NCBI RefSeq assembly: GCF_024355225.1
Contig: NZ_VCNH01000008.1
Location: 992,001 to 1,056,000 of the forward strand
Origin: Roseovarius sp. M141
Lineage (GTDB): Bacteria; Pseudomonadota; Alphaproteobacteria; Rhodobacterales; Rhodobacteraceae
Direction of reading: 5' to 3'
DNA: 64,000 nucleotides
Part shown: positions 44,617-52,020 of the stretch, in pieces
Position numbering within the stretch: the stretch's first letter is position 1
Layout: each line of letters starts with the position of its first letter
Notes under the pieces: model-generated
Databases searched by the model: none
The model's input: the letters and a program-made list of their open reading frames with translations, nothing else
Told to the model about the DNA's origin: nothing
Translations under genes and position numbers: made by a program

Positions 44617-45422
44617 TCAGAAAAGTCGTGGCGCGCTCTGCAAGAGTGTGAGGGCAACGGACCCGGCGGATTGAACCTGAAATGCCTTGATTTGATCACG
44701 TATCAGAAAGCGTTCGATCACCGCATCCTGAATGGCAGTGTCCGATAAGGCGCTGAGGCTATCCAAGCCCAATTGCCGTTTGGCGCGATCTGAAAACTCG
44801 GCAACTTGTGTGTCTAGATCGGCTTGGGCAAAACTCGGTGGGAGGCCGAGCGCTGTCTCAAATACTTGACGCATCGGGGGGTTGCCCATGATTTTGAACC
44901 AGCGTGTTTCATCCGTGCCGGTTTGCTTGGCGATATCTGGCATGTTGCGCTTGGCATCCATCGCCAGACGCATGCTTTGGTCCTGATTACCGACAGCGAC
45001 CTCGAATTCCAGCTGCCGAAATCGTGCTGTAATGCCACGTGCCCAAGACGAACTGCCGGTGCGCGCGCCGCCGATATTGCCATAGCCGAACGCTTTGGAG
45101 AATTCGCGGTATCGAACATCCGAAAGCTTGTTGGCAAGCGCGTCGGTGTCTTGTGTCCCGCCCTCCAAAATCTTGCGAACGAACGCATTGCTATTCAGAT
45201 CGTCGCTTAGTCCAAACGCACCGAGCGCAACCCGCAAAAGGCGGCGATCCGATACCAAGTCTTCGGTGCCGTGCGGGCTTGTGCAATATTCTTTTCAAAA
45301 TACTCGGTATCACGGCGGATCTCCGGGGTTCTTTCGAACGCTTTGGTTTGCTGTCCGAGGGTGCGGTTTAGAAAGCTCCAGCCAGTCAGACCGCCAGCGG
45401 CAAGAGCGGGCTGGAAGGTCAT
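44617..45422 (-). pseudogene. DUF1217-family flagellar protein gene with a one-base frameshift
   Basis: The first frame gives MTFQPALAAGGLTGWSFLNR, TLGQQTKAFERTPEIRRDTE and YFEKNIAQARTAP; the second continues EDLVSDRRLLRVALGAFGLS and runs to LLQSAPRLF. They join in the middle of what should read TAPEDLVSDRR, where CCGGAAGAC has become CCGAAGAC near 45,265. Together they make an intact-length (about 268-residue) DUF1217 protein, a family found in flagellar clusters of Rhodobacterales with no settled role. Either the gene is freshly inactivated or the base is a sequencing error. Its start overlaps flbT. Confidence 0.8.
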
Positions 45423-45823
45423 GATGCGTGTCGAGCGAGCAGCCTATCCTCGCGTCCAAGTAGATTACGCAACGATTTCAGGCATTGATAAAATTGACCG
45501 TCCAGAACCGATTGGGTCGCTTGCGCCAAGTGACTACGGCTGTCGGCATCGGTCAGGATCTGGCTCAGTTCCTCTATGCGACGCAGGAGGGGCAGGCGGG
45601 CGTCATCGGGATCAGCATCCCCTGACAGAACCAACTGCGCGGCATAACAGACACGCCGGACGGGCGTCGTGGCGTGTTCCGGGTGTATCGCGTCGCGGAG
45701 GCGCAAAATGTTCGCTTCGGGGGTGACAACCGAAAGGCGCGATCGCTTGTCGCCATTTTCAATCACGGCGCCGTTTATCAAAACACGCTCTTTTGGCCCG
45801 AGCTTGAGGACAAGGCCGCTCAT
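45419..45823 (-). CDS. flbT: Flagellin regulator FlbT
   Basis: A 134-residue FlbT: MSGLVLKLGPKERVLINGAV, ENGDKRSRLSVVTPEANILR, and a helical C-terminus. In Caulobacter FlbT binds the 5' leader of flagellin mRNA and lowers its stability until the hook is finished. Here it lies just downstream of flaF and flagellin, and the flagellin leader has a hairpin it might recognise (inference). It overlaps flaF and the DUF1217 gene by 4 bp each. Confidence 0.92.
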   Translation of the reverse strand: MSGLVLKLGPKERVLINGAVIENGDKRSRLSVVTPEANILRLRDAIHPEHATTPVRRVCYAAQLVLSGDADPDDARLPLLRRIEELSQILTDADSRSHLAQATQSVLDGQFYQCLKSLRNLLGREDRLLARHAS

Positions 45824-46197
45824 GTCGCGTCACTCCTGTCACGAAGGCCGCGCATGACGGCGGTGTTGATTTCTATCAGTGCATCTGCGCTTGCGGTGCG
45901 GTTCAGCACCTTTCGGCTGTGTTCATCGGTAAACTCTGCAAGATAGAAGATGCGCGCGCGCAATTCCTTGGGCAGAGGATTGTCCTGATCGGCGACTTCT
46001 GTACCGAAAAGAGTCCACATGCTGCGATTGTCGAGAATTGCTCCGGCCAGCTCTTTCATGTCCAGCGGCTCGCTTTCGGCGGCTGATTTCAGACGGTGAG
46101 TAATGCGCGCTACTGCGTCATATTCCGTCCCGCGTAGGGTCCGAATCGAGTGATTGGTCTGTCCATAGGCATTCTGCGCTTGGCGAATCGCGTTCAC
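45820..46197 (-). CDS. flaF: Flagellin synthesis/secretion factor FlaF
   Basis: A 125-residue helical protein with NAIRQAQNAYGQTNHSIRTL and ILDNRSMWTLFGTEVADQDN then LPKELRARIFYLAEF, the FlaF signature. FlaF acts with FlbT and is needed for flagellin secretion in alphaproteobacteria. It starts with GTG, follows flagellin by about 75 bp, and is separated from it by a hairpin. Confidence 0.9.
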   Translation of the reverse strand: MNAIRQAQNAYGQTNHSIRTLRGTEYDAVARITHRLKSAAESEPLDMKELAGAILDNRSMWTLFGTEVADQDNPLPKELRARIFYLAEFTDEHSRKVLNRTASADALIEINTAVMRGLRDRSDAT

Positions 46198-46238
46198 AAG
46201 TTAGTCCTTCCGGAAATTTCGATCTTGGGCTGAGGGAT

Positions 46239-46263
46239 CAGGGGTGCCGGTTGGGCACCCCTG
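46239..46263 (-). terminator. Hairpin after the flagellin gene
   Basis: A perfect 10-bp stem CAGGGGTGCC / GGCACCCCTG with a 5-base loop just after the flagellin stop. The following bases are not T-rich, so it may act as an mRNA-stabilising or partial terminator that lets flagellin exceed flaF-flbT in abundance. Confidence 0.55.
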
Positions 46264-46272
46264 ACAGGATTA

Positions 46273-47103
46273 TCAGCGGAACAGCGACAGGATCGCCTGT
46301 GGTGCCTGATTGGCAATTGACAGCGATTGCGTCGACAACTGCTGCTGGACCTGAAGGGCCTGCAGGCGGGCCGACGTTGCCTCCATATCGGCGTCGACGA
46401 GGGCGCCGATGCCGGATTTCATGGCGTCCGTCAGCTTCGAGACGAAGTCACCCTGGTCGGAGATACGCTTGGCTGACGCACCCAAGGCTGCGGCCCCATC
46501 GACTGCGGTCTGGATATGGGCCTCAAGCGCCGTGATCGACGTTTCGGCGTTTGCTGCGCTGTCGACCAATACATCAGTCAGAACCAAGTTGGCTGTGAAA
46601 TCAACCGAATCGACAGTGATGTTGCTGGCGGCAACCGCACCGGCGTTGTCGCGGTCAATAGACGAGAGGACAGTAATGCCGGTCGCAGCGACACTGGAGT
46701 CGAGCAGATTCGCACCATTAAACTGCGACGCGCCAATGATTGACGTGATCTGCGCCTTCATCTCATCCACGTCCGCAGTGAGTTTGGCGTAGTCGACGTT
46801 TTCGCCGGTTGCGGCGACCACTTTTTCCTTCATATCCTTCAGGATATTGGTGATCTGTTCGGCACCGGCTGAGGCCACGGCCACGGTTGATTCGCCCAAC
46901 GCCAGAGATTTCGAAATCGCCTTGAAACCGCTGACATCGGATTCCATCACCTTTGAAATCGCCCAGATGGCCGAGTTATCCTTGGCTTTGCCGATTTCCT
47001 TGCCGGTTGAGATCATGTCCTGAGTCTTGCCCAGGTTGTTGTTGACTGATTTCAGGGTTTGCAATGCAACCATTGCGCTGTTGTTTGTCAGAATGCTGGA
47101 CAT
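46273..47103 (-). CDS. flaA: Flagellin
   Basis: A 276-residue flagellin: a conserved N-terminal helix MSSILTNNSAMVALQTLKSV, LGKTQDMISTGKEIGKAKDN, a short variable middle (about 130-190) and the C-terminal helix ARLQALQVQQQLSTQSLSIA ending in ILSLFR. This is a compact filament protein with a small outer domain, as in Roseobacter flagellins. Its 210-bp upstream region holds a CtrA-like box and a leader hairpin. Confidence 0.96.
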   Translation of the reverse strand: MSSILTNNSAMVALQTLKSVNNNLGKTQDMISTGKEIGKAKDNSAIWAISKVMESDVSGFKAISKSLALGESTVAVASAGAEQITNILKDMKEKVVAATGENVDYAKLTADVDEMKAQITSIIGASQFNGANLLDSSVAATGITVLSSIDRDNAGAVAASNITVDSVDFTANLVLTDVLVDSAANAETSITALEAHIQTAVDGAAALGASAKRISDQGDFVSKLTDAMKSGIGALVDADMEATSARLQALQVQQQLSTQSLSIANQAPQAILSLFR

Positions 47104-47147
47104 AGCATTTTCCTATAGCTTGCGGCGCTTTGCGCCTGTTTCATGTC

Positions 47148-47167
47148 CCGCCTCGGATTCGAGGCGG
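47148..47167 (-). other. Perfect hairpin in the flagellin 5' leader
   Basis: CCGCCTCG-AATC-CGAGGCGG (minus strand), an 8-bp perfect stem with a tetraloop about 45 bp before the flagellin start. It would be in the mRNA leader, where FlbT acts in Caulobacter. A regulatory role here is inference. Confidence 0.5.
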
Positions 47168-47255
47168 TTTTCAAATGTCATTCTGACCCGTGCAGCCATT
47201 TCGTTTATGCTGCGCCATCCAGATCGGATGCAGGCTTAGAATGGGCCGATATGTG

Positions 47256-47270
47256 CTAATGGAATGCTAA
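47256..47270 (-). promoter_or_regulatory. CtrA-like box upstream of flagellin
   Basis: On the minus strand TTAG-N7-TTAG followed by C, 6 of 8 matches to TTAA-N7-TTAA, about 155 bp before the flagellin start. The spacing matches the box between fliF and fliL. Binding is inferred. Confidence 0.4.
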
Positions 47271-47310
47271 GGCAGCCCTTTATCTCAGTGGCATTTGAGG
47301 CAAATTAATG

Positions 47311-47670
47311 TCAGGCGCGCTTTTCCATCTTGTGTTCGATGATGCCGGGAACCTCGGATTTGCGACCGCTTTTGTCATAGGTTTCAAGGTTGCGGCGAAT
47401 CCTGCGAACGGCTGCCATGCGCGCGGCGACCTTGCGGATGCCTTGTAGCGCACCGTCCAGTAATTCCTGATTTCGGGCGAGCTTTCCCTTCAGGTCCAAC
47501 ATGTCCTCGCGCGATTGTGGCGCTTGCGTGTTCAACTGATCAATCAAAGCTTCCTTGCGCTGGAGAAGTGCAGAAATTGCCTCAAGGTCGCCGTCCAGCA
47601 ATGCGGCGCGTTCCCGATCCAGGAGGGTATTCAGATCATCTATCAGTGTGTGAGTGACCTCATTTGTCAT
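47311..47670 (-). CDS. FlgN-like flagellar export chaperone
   Basis: A 119-residue helical protein (LIDDLNTLLDRERAALLDGD, LEAISALLQRKEALIDQLNT) ending in a basic tail. Size, helical pattern and neighbours fit FlgN, which carries FlgK and FlgL to the export gate. It overlaps the FlgJ-like gene by 11 bp. FlgK and FlgL are not in this window. Confidence 0.7.
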   Translation of the reverse strand: MTNEVTHTLIDDLNTLLDRERAALLDGDLEAISALLQRKEALIDQLNTQAPQSREDMLDLKGKLARNQELLDGALQGIRKVAARMAAVRRIRRNLETYDKSGRKSEVPGIIEHKMEKRA

Positions 47671-47950
47671 AGGACGCCTCCATCATTGATTGGTAAAAGG
47701 CATCGGCGAGGCCCAGCCCCCCAGCCTTGACCATTTCGTCGGCCAGGGCCTGCCTTTGAAAGGATGCAAATTGTTCCTCGCCAATGCCGCCAGAAAAATT
47801 TGCATTTTTGCCAAATCCAGCGGATTTCAACATCTCCGCCAGAAAGGTCGCCTCTAGTTTCTGCGCGGTTTCCCGTGCCGAGGGTGGCGTCACCCGTTTG
47901 GCATGCGGTTGGACTGCCTGCGTCGCCGTGAATGGTAAAGTTTCAGTCAT
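47660..47950 (-). CDS. Rod-binding protein (FlgJ N-terminal domain only)
   Basis: A 96-residue protein matching the FlgJ rod-cap domain: ARETAQKLEATFLAEMLKSA, IGEEQFASFQRQALADEMVK and GLGLADAFYQSM. It lacks the muramidase half of enterobacterial FlgJ. In Rhodobacter the missing activity is supplied by SltF, which is encoded about 14 kb away. It is divergent from fliK. Confidence 0.88.
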   Translation of the reverse strand: MTETLPFTATQAVQPHAKRVTPPSARETAQKLEATFLAEMLKSAGFGKNANFSGGIGEEQFASFQRQALADEMVKAGGLGLADAFYQSMMEASYDK

Positions 47951-47998
47951 GGGAATACCTCGAATTTATCGTACTCGGGGCCATTTGACCGCAAACCG

Positions 47999-48013
47999 GT
48001 AAAGAAGCAGTAA
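47999..48013 (+). promoter_or_regulatory. Weak CtrA-like box between the FlgJ-like gene and fliK
   Basis: GTAA-N7-GTAACC, 6 of 8 matches plus the trailing CC often seen after the second half-site. It is about 50 bp before both divergent starts. Confidence 0.35.
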
Positions 48014-48063
48014 CCAGAGTTTGAGAAGATGCCCCTCACAAGGAAGAAAACCCGGAGGGGCGC

Positions 48064-49506
48064 ATGCTCGGCTTTCTATCGACATTCAATCCGTCCTCAG
48101 CCCGGTCGGGGCTTGGTGCGGCGCCTGATGGGACCGTGAAAGGCAGCGAGCCGCAGAAGGCTACCAAAGCTGTAAAAGGGGCAGATTCCACCGATTTCCA
48201 AGCGGCTTTTGCGAAAGCCAATACGACGCGTCCGGGGATGGCTGATGTATCCCAGCAGAAAGCGGTGGGCGACAGCCTGGCGCGGGGCGAATCGGCTTCG
48301 GCTGTGCAGGACGGCTTGGAAATTGATGAAGCGGATTCACTGGATCCCCCTGATCCTGACCAGGAAGAGGTGGCCGATGATGTAGCTCAGGCAGGCCAGA
48401 TGAATTGCGAATTGGGTGAACCTGCATTTTTCACAACGACGCCGGGCGGCCCAGCCCAGTATGCTGATGATACACGCGGTGACAGTGATTTAGGGCAGGA
48501 TGCGTCTAGATTGATTTCCGTGAGTCCCAGTAACAGCAGTGCGGAAATGGGCGGGGTGGCACATGGTGGCGCGTCTCAGACAGCTCTGCCTCAGCAAGAT
48601 CAGATTGTTTCATCGCCGCAGGCTGTTCTTCGCGGCAATGCAGATAGAACCCGGTCGGTGTCTGACTGGCGCACGGCTGACCTCTTACCTGTCGTAAATG
48701 CCGGCACTCCTCCTGTAAAATTGGACGCCACCATCACGGCGCTGCCGATTTCAACCCGCGATGGACCGACCATTGCCGACGAAATCACGGCCCCGGGCGG
48801 TGCGATCGCAGGCCTGCCGTTTGGGGCGCAGTCGTCAGAAGATGTCCCATTGCCTGACAGGAGCAGTGCGACGAATGATGCAAGCCCCCGTGCGGTGAGG
48901 ACTACGGCGCCGGACATGATGCGTAGTCTGGCACCCGCGCCGCCGGAGCCAGTGGTTGCTGCCTTTGCTACGGACTCGGCAGAGAGCGAAGAGGGCGGGG
49001 GATCAGCTATCATTGTGAATGACCCGGCGATATCCGGCGATCCACGTCCTGCGCCGACTACGACCGCCGAGCTGCGTATGCCCGCGGTGGCAGGCGGAAG
49101 CACTCCGCAGATGGCGCGCCATATTGCAATCCAACTCTCCGAAGCCGCCGGGAAGGCTCTAGACAAGCCATCGGACCTGACATTGAGCCCATCCGAGTTG
49201 GGCCGTGTCCGAATCACTCTGACGCCGGGTGATGGCGGCATGGTGGTGAGCGTAAGTGCCGAACGACAGGAGACTCTGGACCTCATGCGCCGCCACATAG
49301 ACATATTGGATCAGGAGTTCCGCGATCTTGGCTATGGCGGGACCGACTTCACCTTTTCCAGGGAGGGAAGCGAGGCGCGCAATGCCGGAGTGGACCAATC
49401 TGGTGACCCCTCGCATGCGGATGAGGTTTTGAACACCGGCACCGTGGGTTTCCTTTCGCAGAGCGCGCCTGGCGTGACCACTGACCGTCTTGATATTCGC
49501 CTTTGA
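48064..49506 (+). CDS. fliK: Flagellar hook-length control protein FliK
   Basis: A 480-residue protein with a long, low-complexity, acidic and Ser/Ala/Pro-rich N-terminal ruler (residues 1-340) and a C-terminal switch domain (about 355-450: LTLSPSELGRVRITLTPGDG, VVSVSAERQETLDLMRRHID). It measures the hook and triggers the FlhB switch. The start follows CGGAGGGGC. flgD follows 12 bp later. Confidence 0.9.
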   Translation: MLGFLSTFNPSSARSGLGAAPDGTVKGSEPQKATKAVKGADSTDFQAAFAKANTTRPGMADVSQQKAVGDSLARGESASAVQDGLEIDEADSLDPPDPDQEEVADDVAQAGQMNCELGEPAFFTTTPGGPAQYADDTRGDSDLGQDASRLISVSPSNSSAEMGGVAHGGASQTALPQQDQIVSSPQAVLRGNADRTRSVSDWRTADLLPVVNAGTPPVKLDATITALPISTRDGPTIADEITAPGGAIAGLPFGAQSSEDVPLPDRSSATNDASPRAVRTTAPDMMRSLAPAPPEPVVAAFATDSAESEEGGGSAIIVNDPAISGDPRPAPTTTAELRMPAVAGGSTPQMARHIAIQLSEAAGKALDKPSDLTLSPSELGRVRITLTPGDGGMVVSVSAERQETLDLMRRHIDILDQEFRDLGYGGTDFTFSREGSEARNAGVDQSGDPSHADEVLNTGTVGFLSQSAPGVTTDRLDIRL

Positions 49507-49518
49507 AAAGGACCAGAA

Positions 49519-50199
49519 ATGGACATCACCTCCCCCACTACCGGCGCCGCTACACCCAGCGCTTCGAGCGGCAATCCTGCGTCCGCCGTCGCAGAGGCCG
49601 GGACGACGTTAAATTCGGATTTTGAGACATTTCTCAAGATGTTGACGGCGCAGATGAAGAATCAGGACCCGCTAAACCCAGTTGACTCGACTGAATTCGC
49701 ATCGCAACTCGCCGCATTCTCGACGGTCGAACAGCAGGTGATGACAAACGATCTGTTGACGGGTCTTGGCCAGCAACTGGGTGTGCTTGGCATGGGGCAA
49801 TTGCAGGGGTGGGTTGGCATGACAGCGCGGGCCGAGATGCCAGTTGTCTTCGACGGATCGCCCGTATCGCTGACGTATACTGCATTGCCTGGCGCGGACC
49901 TTGCCCAGATGATGGTGCGCGATTCCAGCGGCAGCATTGTCCAGCAACAGGGCGTGCCGATCGCGGGTGGTGATTTTGTCTGGAAGGGTCTGGGTGAAGA
50001 CGGCACACCGCTGCCCGCAGGCACATATTCGATTTCAGTCGATTCATTTCAGGGGCAGGACGTTCTGGGATCAACGCCGGTCCAAAGTCAGGCGCGAATC
50101 ATTGAGGCGCAACTATCGGGTGGTTCCACACTTCTTGTAATGGAAGGGGGGCAACGCGTATTGGCGGCTGATATTCTCGGGTTGCGCCACCCTGCATAA
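49519..50199 (+). CDS. flgD: Flagellar hook-cap protein FlgD
   Basis: A 226-residue hook scaffold: DFETFLKMLTAQMKNQDPLN then PVDSTEFASQLAAFSTVEQQ near residues 34-75 is the strong FlgD signature, and the C-terminal half has FlgD tudor/Ig-like beta strands (AGGDFVWKGLGEDGTPLPAG then TYSISVDSFQGQ). The cap is needed to polymerise FlgE, but flgE is not downstream; instead an IS remnant and unrelated genes follow. Confidence 0.94.
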   Translation: MDITSPTTGAATPSASSGNPASAVAEAGTTLNSDFETFLKMLTAQMKNQDPLNPVDSTEFASQLAAFSTVEQQVMTNDLLTGLGQQLGVLGMGQLQGWVGMTARAEMPVVFDGSPVSLTYTALPGADLAQMMVRDSSGSIVQQQGVPIAGGDFVWKGLGEDGTPLPAGTYSISVDSFQGQDVLGSTPVQSQARIIEAQLSGGSTLLVMEGGQRVLAADILGLRHPA

Positions 50200-50883
50200 A
50201 ATCTCTGATACACTCGCAATATCCCTGCATTACTGGCGGGTAAGACGAAACTGTTAGTGGTGTAGTTGGCCGCAAACCTCCTCCAGATTGTGTAGGGTTC
50301 ACCCCACAAAAGGGCGGGCGATTGAAGGCGCGATTCACAAGCGAGCAGGTCATATAGATGATCAAGGCGCAGGACGCCGGTGAGAATAGCGCTGACGTAT
50401 GTCGGTGGCATGGGACCAGTTCTGCGAGATATTAAAGATACAGGCGAGGTCTGGCGGTGATGGAGCCGTCTGACGCGAATCGGCTGATGGTCTTGGGGGA
50501 AGAGAACGACAAGCTGAAGAAGGCAGGGCGAATGCCTCGCTTTCGTGCGTGTAAAATACGCTGCCAGATAGCGGATGGCTGCCTGAACGGAACGTTGCTG
50601 GGCACGAAACGTGGAATCCGATGGGCGACTGGCGGGAAGTTTACTATCGGAACAGGTCAGATTCTGCCTTTGGCCAACTGTCATCCATGAAGCTTCCGCT
50701 AAGTATAGTGAAAGCCAAAATGGCGGCGTCAAGTCACTGATTGAACCCCGATGACTCTGTGGAATCTGGAAGATGCCTGGGCTCAGGTCACACTTTATAC
50801 GCGACCCCATGTCGGATTTTGGTGCAGAAACAACACACGCATAGCGTTAAGTCATGGAAAGGAAATAGCTTTTTATAGAGGTC
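50200..50883. other. Gene-free stretch after flgD with an IS3-type remnant
   Basis: Nearly 700 bp with no intact gene; the only recognisable content is the short IS3 orfA fragment listed separately. It separates flgD from the exopolysaccharide-type genes, where a hook gene such as flgE would often follow. Confidence 0.5.
50430..50525 (+). pseudogene. IS3-family orfA fragment
   Basis: Short stretches KIQARSGG and, after a one-base shift, MEPSDANRLMVLGEENDKLK match the leucine-zipper start of IS3-type OrfA proteins (ARxGGMDxSDAKRLKxLExEN). Nothing transposase-like follows. It is too short for certainty. Confidence 0.45.
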
Positions 50884-51015
50884 GTGGTGCGTCCGTCAAA
50901 TAAGGGTGGTTTTACGGAGATCGTGCCAAAAACAGTTTTATTTCGGACTCCGCTGTGTAATATCTGCTTTGAAGCCACACGGACATTCGTGGAGGCAAAT
51001 GAAGAGGAGCTAGTT

Positions 51016-51213
51016 ATGAAAAAGATTTCGACTTTTGTGGCAGCCGCTGCTGTCGCCGTTGTCGCTGCTGCGCCCGTTGTGGCACAGGACGTCAACGCAG
51101 ACCCGTTCGTTTCGTCGCAAGGCGCAATGAACGTGTCACCCGCACTGGTTGCTGCTGGTCTTGCCGTTGGCATCATCGCGATTGCTGCGATCGATTCGAG
51201 CGACGACACCTGA
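51016..51213 (+). CDS. Tiny exported protein (YjbE-like architecture)
   Basis: A 65-residue protein: a signal peptide (KKISTFVAAAAVAVVAAAPV, cleavage near VVAQ), a short polar middle, a second hydrophobic helix (SPALVAAGLAVGIIAIAAI) and an acidic tail DSSDDT. A GAGGAG site precedes the ATG. E. coli YjbE, encoded with YjbF and YjbH for an exopolysaccharide, has the same layout, and yjbF/yjbH lie next door, but the sequence match is weak. A strong terminator follows. Confidence 0.6.
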   Translation: MKKISTFVAAAAVAVVAAAPVVAQDVNADPFVSSQGAMNVSPALVAAGLAVGIIAIAAIDSSDDT

Positions 51214-51245
51214 TCGGATCCGCGATTTTTCGCGATCTAGTCGAA

Positions 51246-51274
51246 AAGGCGGCCCTTTCGGGGTCGCCTTTTTT
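51246..51274 (+). terminator. Bidirectional intrinsic terminator
   Basis: A 10-bp stem AAGGCGGCCC / GGGGTCGCCTT with a short loop, followed by TTTTTT on the plus strand and preceded by A-rich sequence that gives TTTT on the minus strand. It lies between the small exported protein and convergent yjbF and can end both transcripts. Confidence 0.88.
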
Positions 51275-51363
51275 ATGCCGACGGTGGCGCGGCTATCGTC
51301 GTGTCGATAGCGTCTGAACAACATAGGCGTCCAGAGTTGCGACTCTCAGAATGCTACCGGGCG

Positions 51364-52020
51364 TCAGCGCAGCTTCTGGATTGTCAGGTATTGAGCTGAT
51401 GGGCTGTGCCATTGCCGCGATTGTGTGATTAGGCCGTCTGCCGTCACCTGATACGTGTTGGTGAAATCAGTACCATCGCCCTTGCAGGTTTCACTGACAT
51501 GGGTGATCCGGGCGTTCGTTTCGGTGATACGCACGGTGCATGCGCGAACCTCGGCAATGGTCAAGTCTTCGCCATCCAGATAACGCGTCACGCGCTGCGC
51601 CGTACCGGCCTGCCGGGTAGAGACGAGGGCGCGCACCGCTTCGATATCGGAAGACATGATATCGTTGCCCAAACCGCGTGTGGCCGACACCATCCCGCCA
51701 CGTAGGGTCACAGTACGCCGGTCTGCCGTGCCGTAGGTGTCGTAGCCGCGGTTCTGCTCCAGCTTTTGCATGACGGTGACGGCCTGCCGTTCGGGAATCA
51801 CGAGCAGTATCAGGGGCGCGTCGGTTGCCGCCAGCGCCTTGGCTACATCAGCGGCGATTCGCTGCGCGCTGGGGGCGGGCGTGGCTTTGCGTCCTTTCAG
51901 GATCGACTTGGTAAATGTGCCCGCCGTCACCTGATCGTCGGGCGCGTTCGAACAGCCCGCGATCATCGTCAGGCAGGCGAGTCCTAGGGCAACACCGCGC
52001 ACCGCATTCATGACGCTCAT
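51364..52020 (-). CDS. yjbF: YjbF/GfcB-family outer-membrane lipoprotein
   Basis: A 218-residue lipoprotein: lipobox LTMIAGC (lipidated Cys 23), then a beta-rich domain with PLILLVIPERQAVTVMQKL, YDTYGTADRRTVTLRGGMVS and ATRGLGNDIMSS, the YjbF (GfcB/YmcC) signature. In E. coli YjbEFGH are linked to exopolysaccharide made under envelope stress. Its start overlaps the yjbH stop (ATGA). yjbG is not present. Confidence 0.85.
   Translation of the reverse strand: MSVMNAVRGVALGLACLTMIAGCSNAPDDQVTAGTFTKSILKGRKATPAPSAQRIAADVAKALAATDAPLILLVIPERQAVTVMQKLEQNRGYDTYGTADRRTVTLRGGMVSATRGLGNDIMSSDIEAVRALVSTRQAGTAQRVTRYLDGEDLTIAEVRACTVRITETNARITHVSETCKGDGTDFTNTYQVTADGLITQSRQWHSPSAQYLTIQKLR

Noticed and set aside
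46739..47103. Search for a sigma-28 or sigma-54 promoter for flagellin
   Set aside because: Upstream bases gave no convincing TGGCAC-N5-TTGCA or TAAA-N15-GCCGATAA match, so no promoter of those types is listed.
50088..50810. 240-codon minus-strand frame after flgD
   Set aside because: No start signal and no recognisable family; plus-strand IS3-like traces explain the region better.
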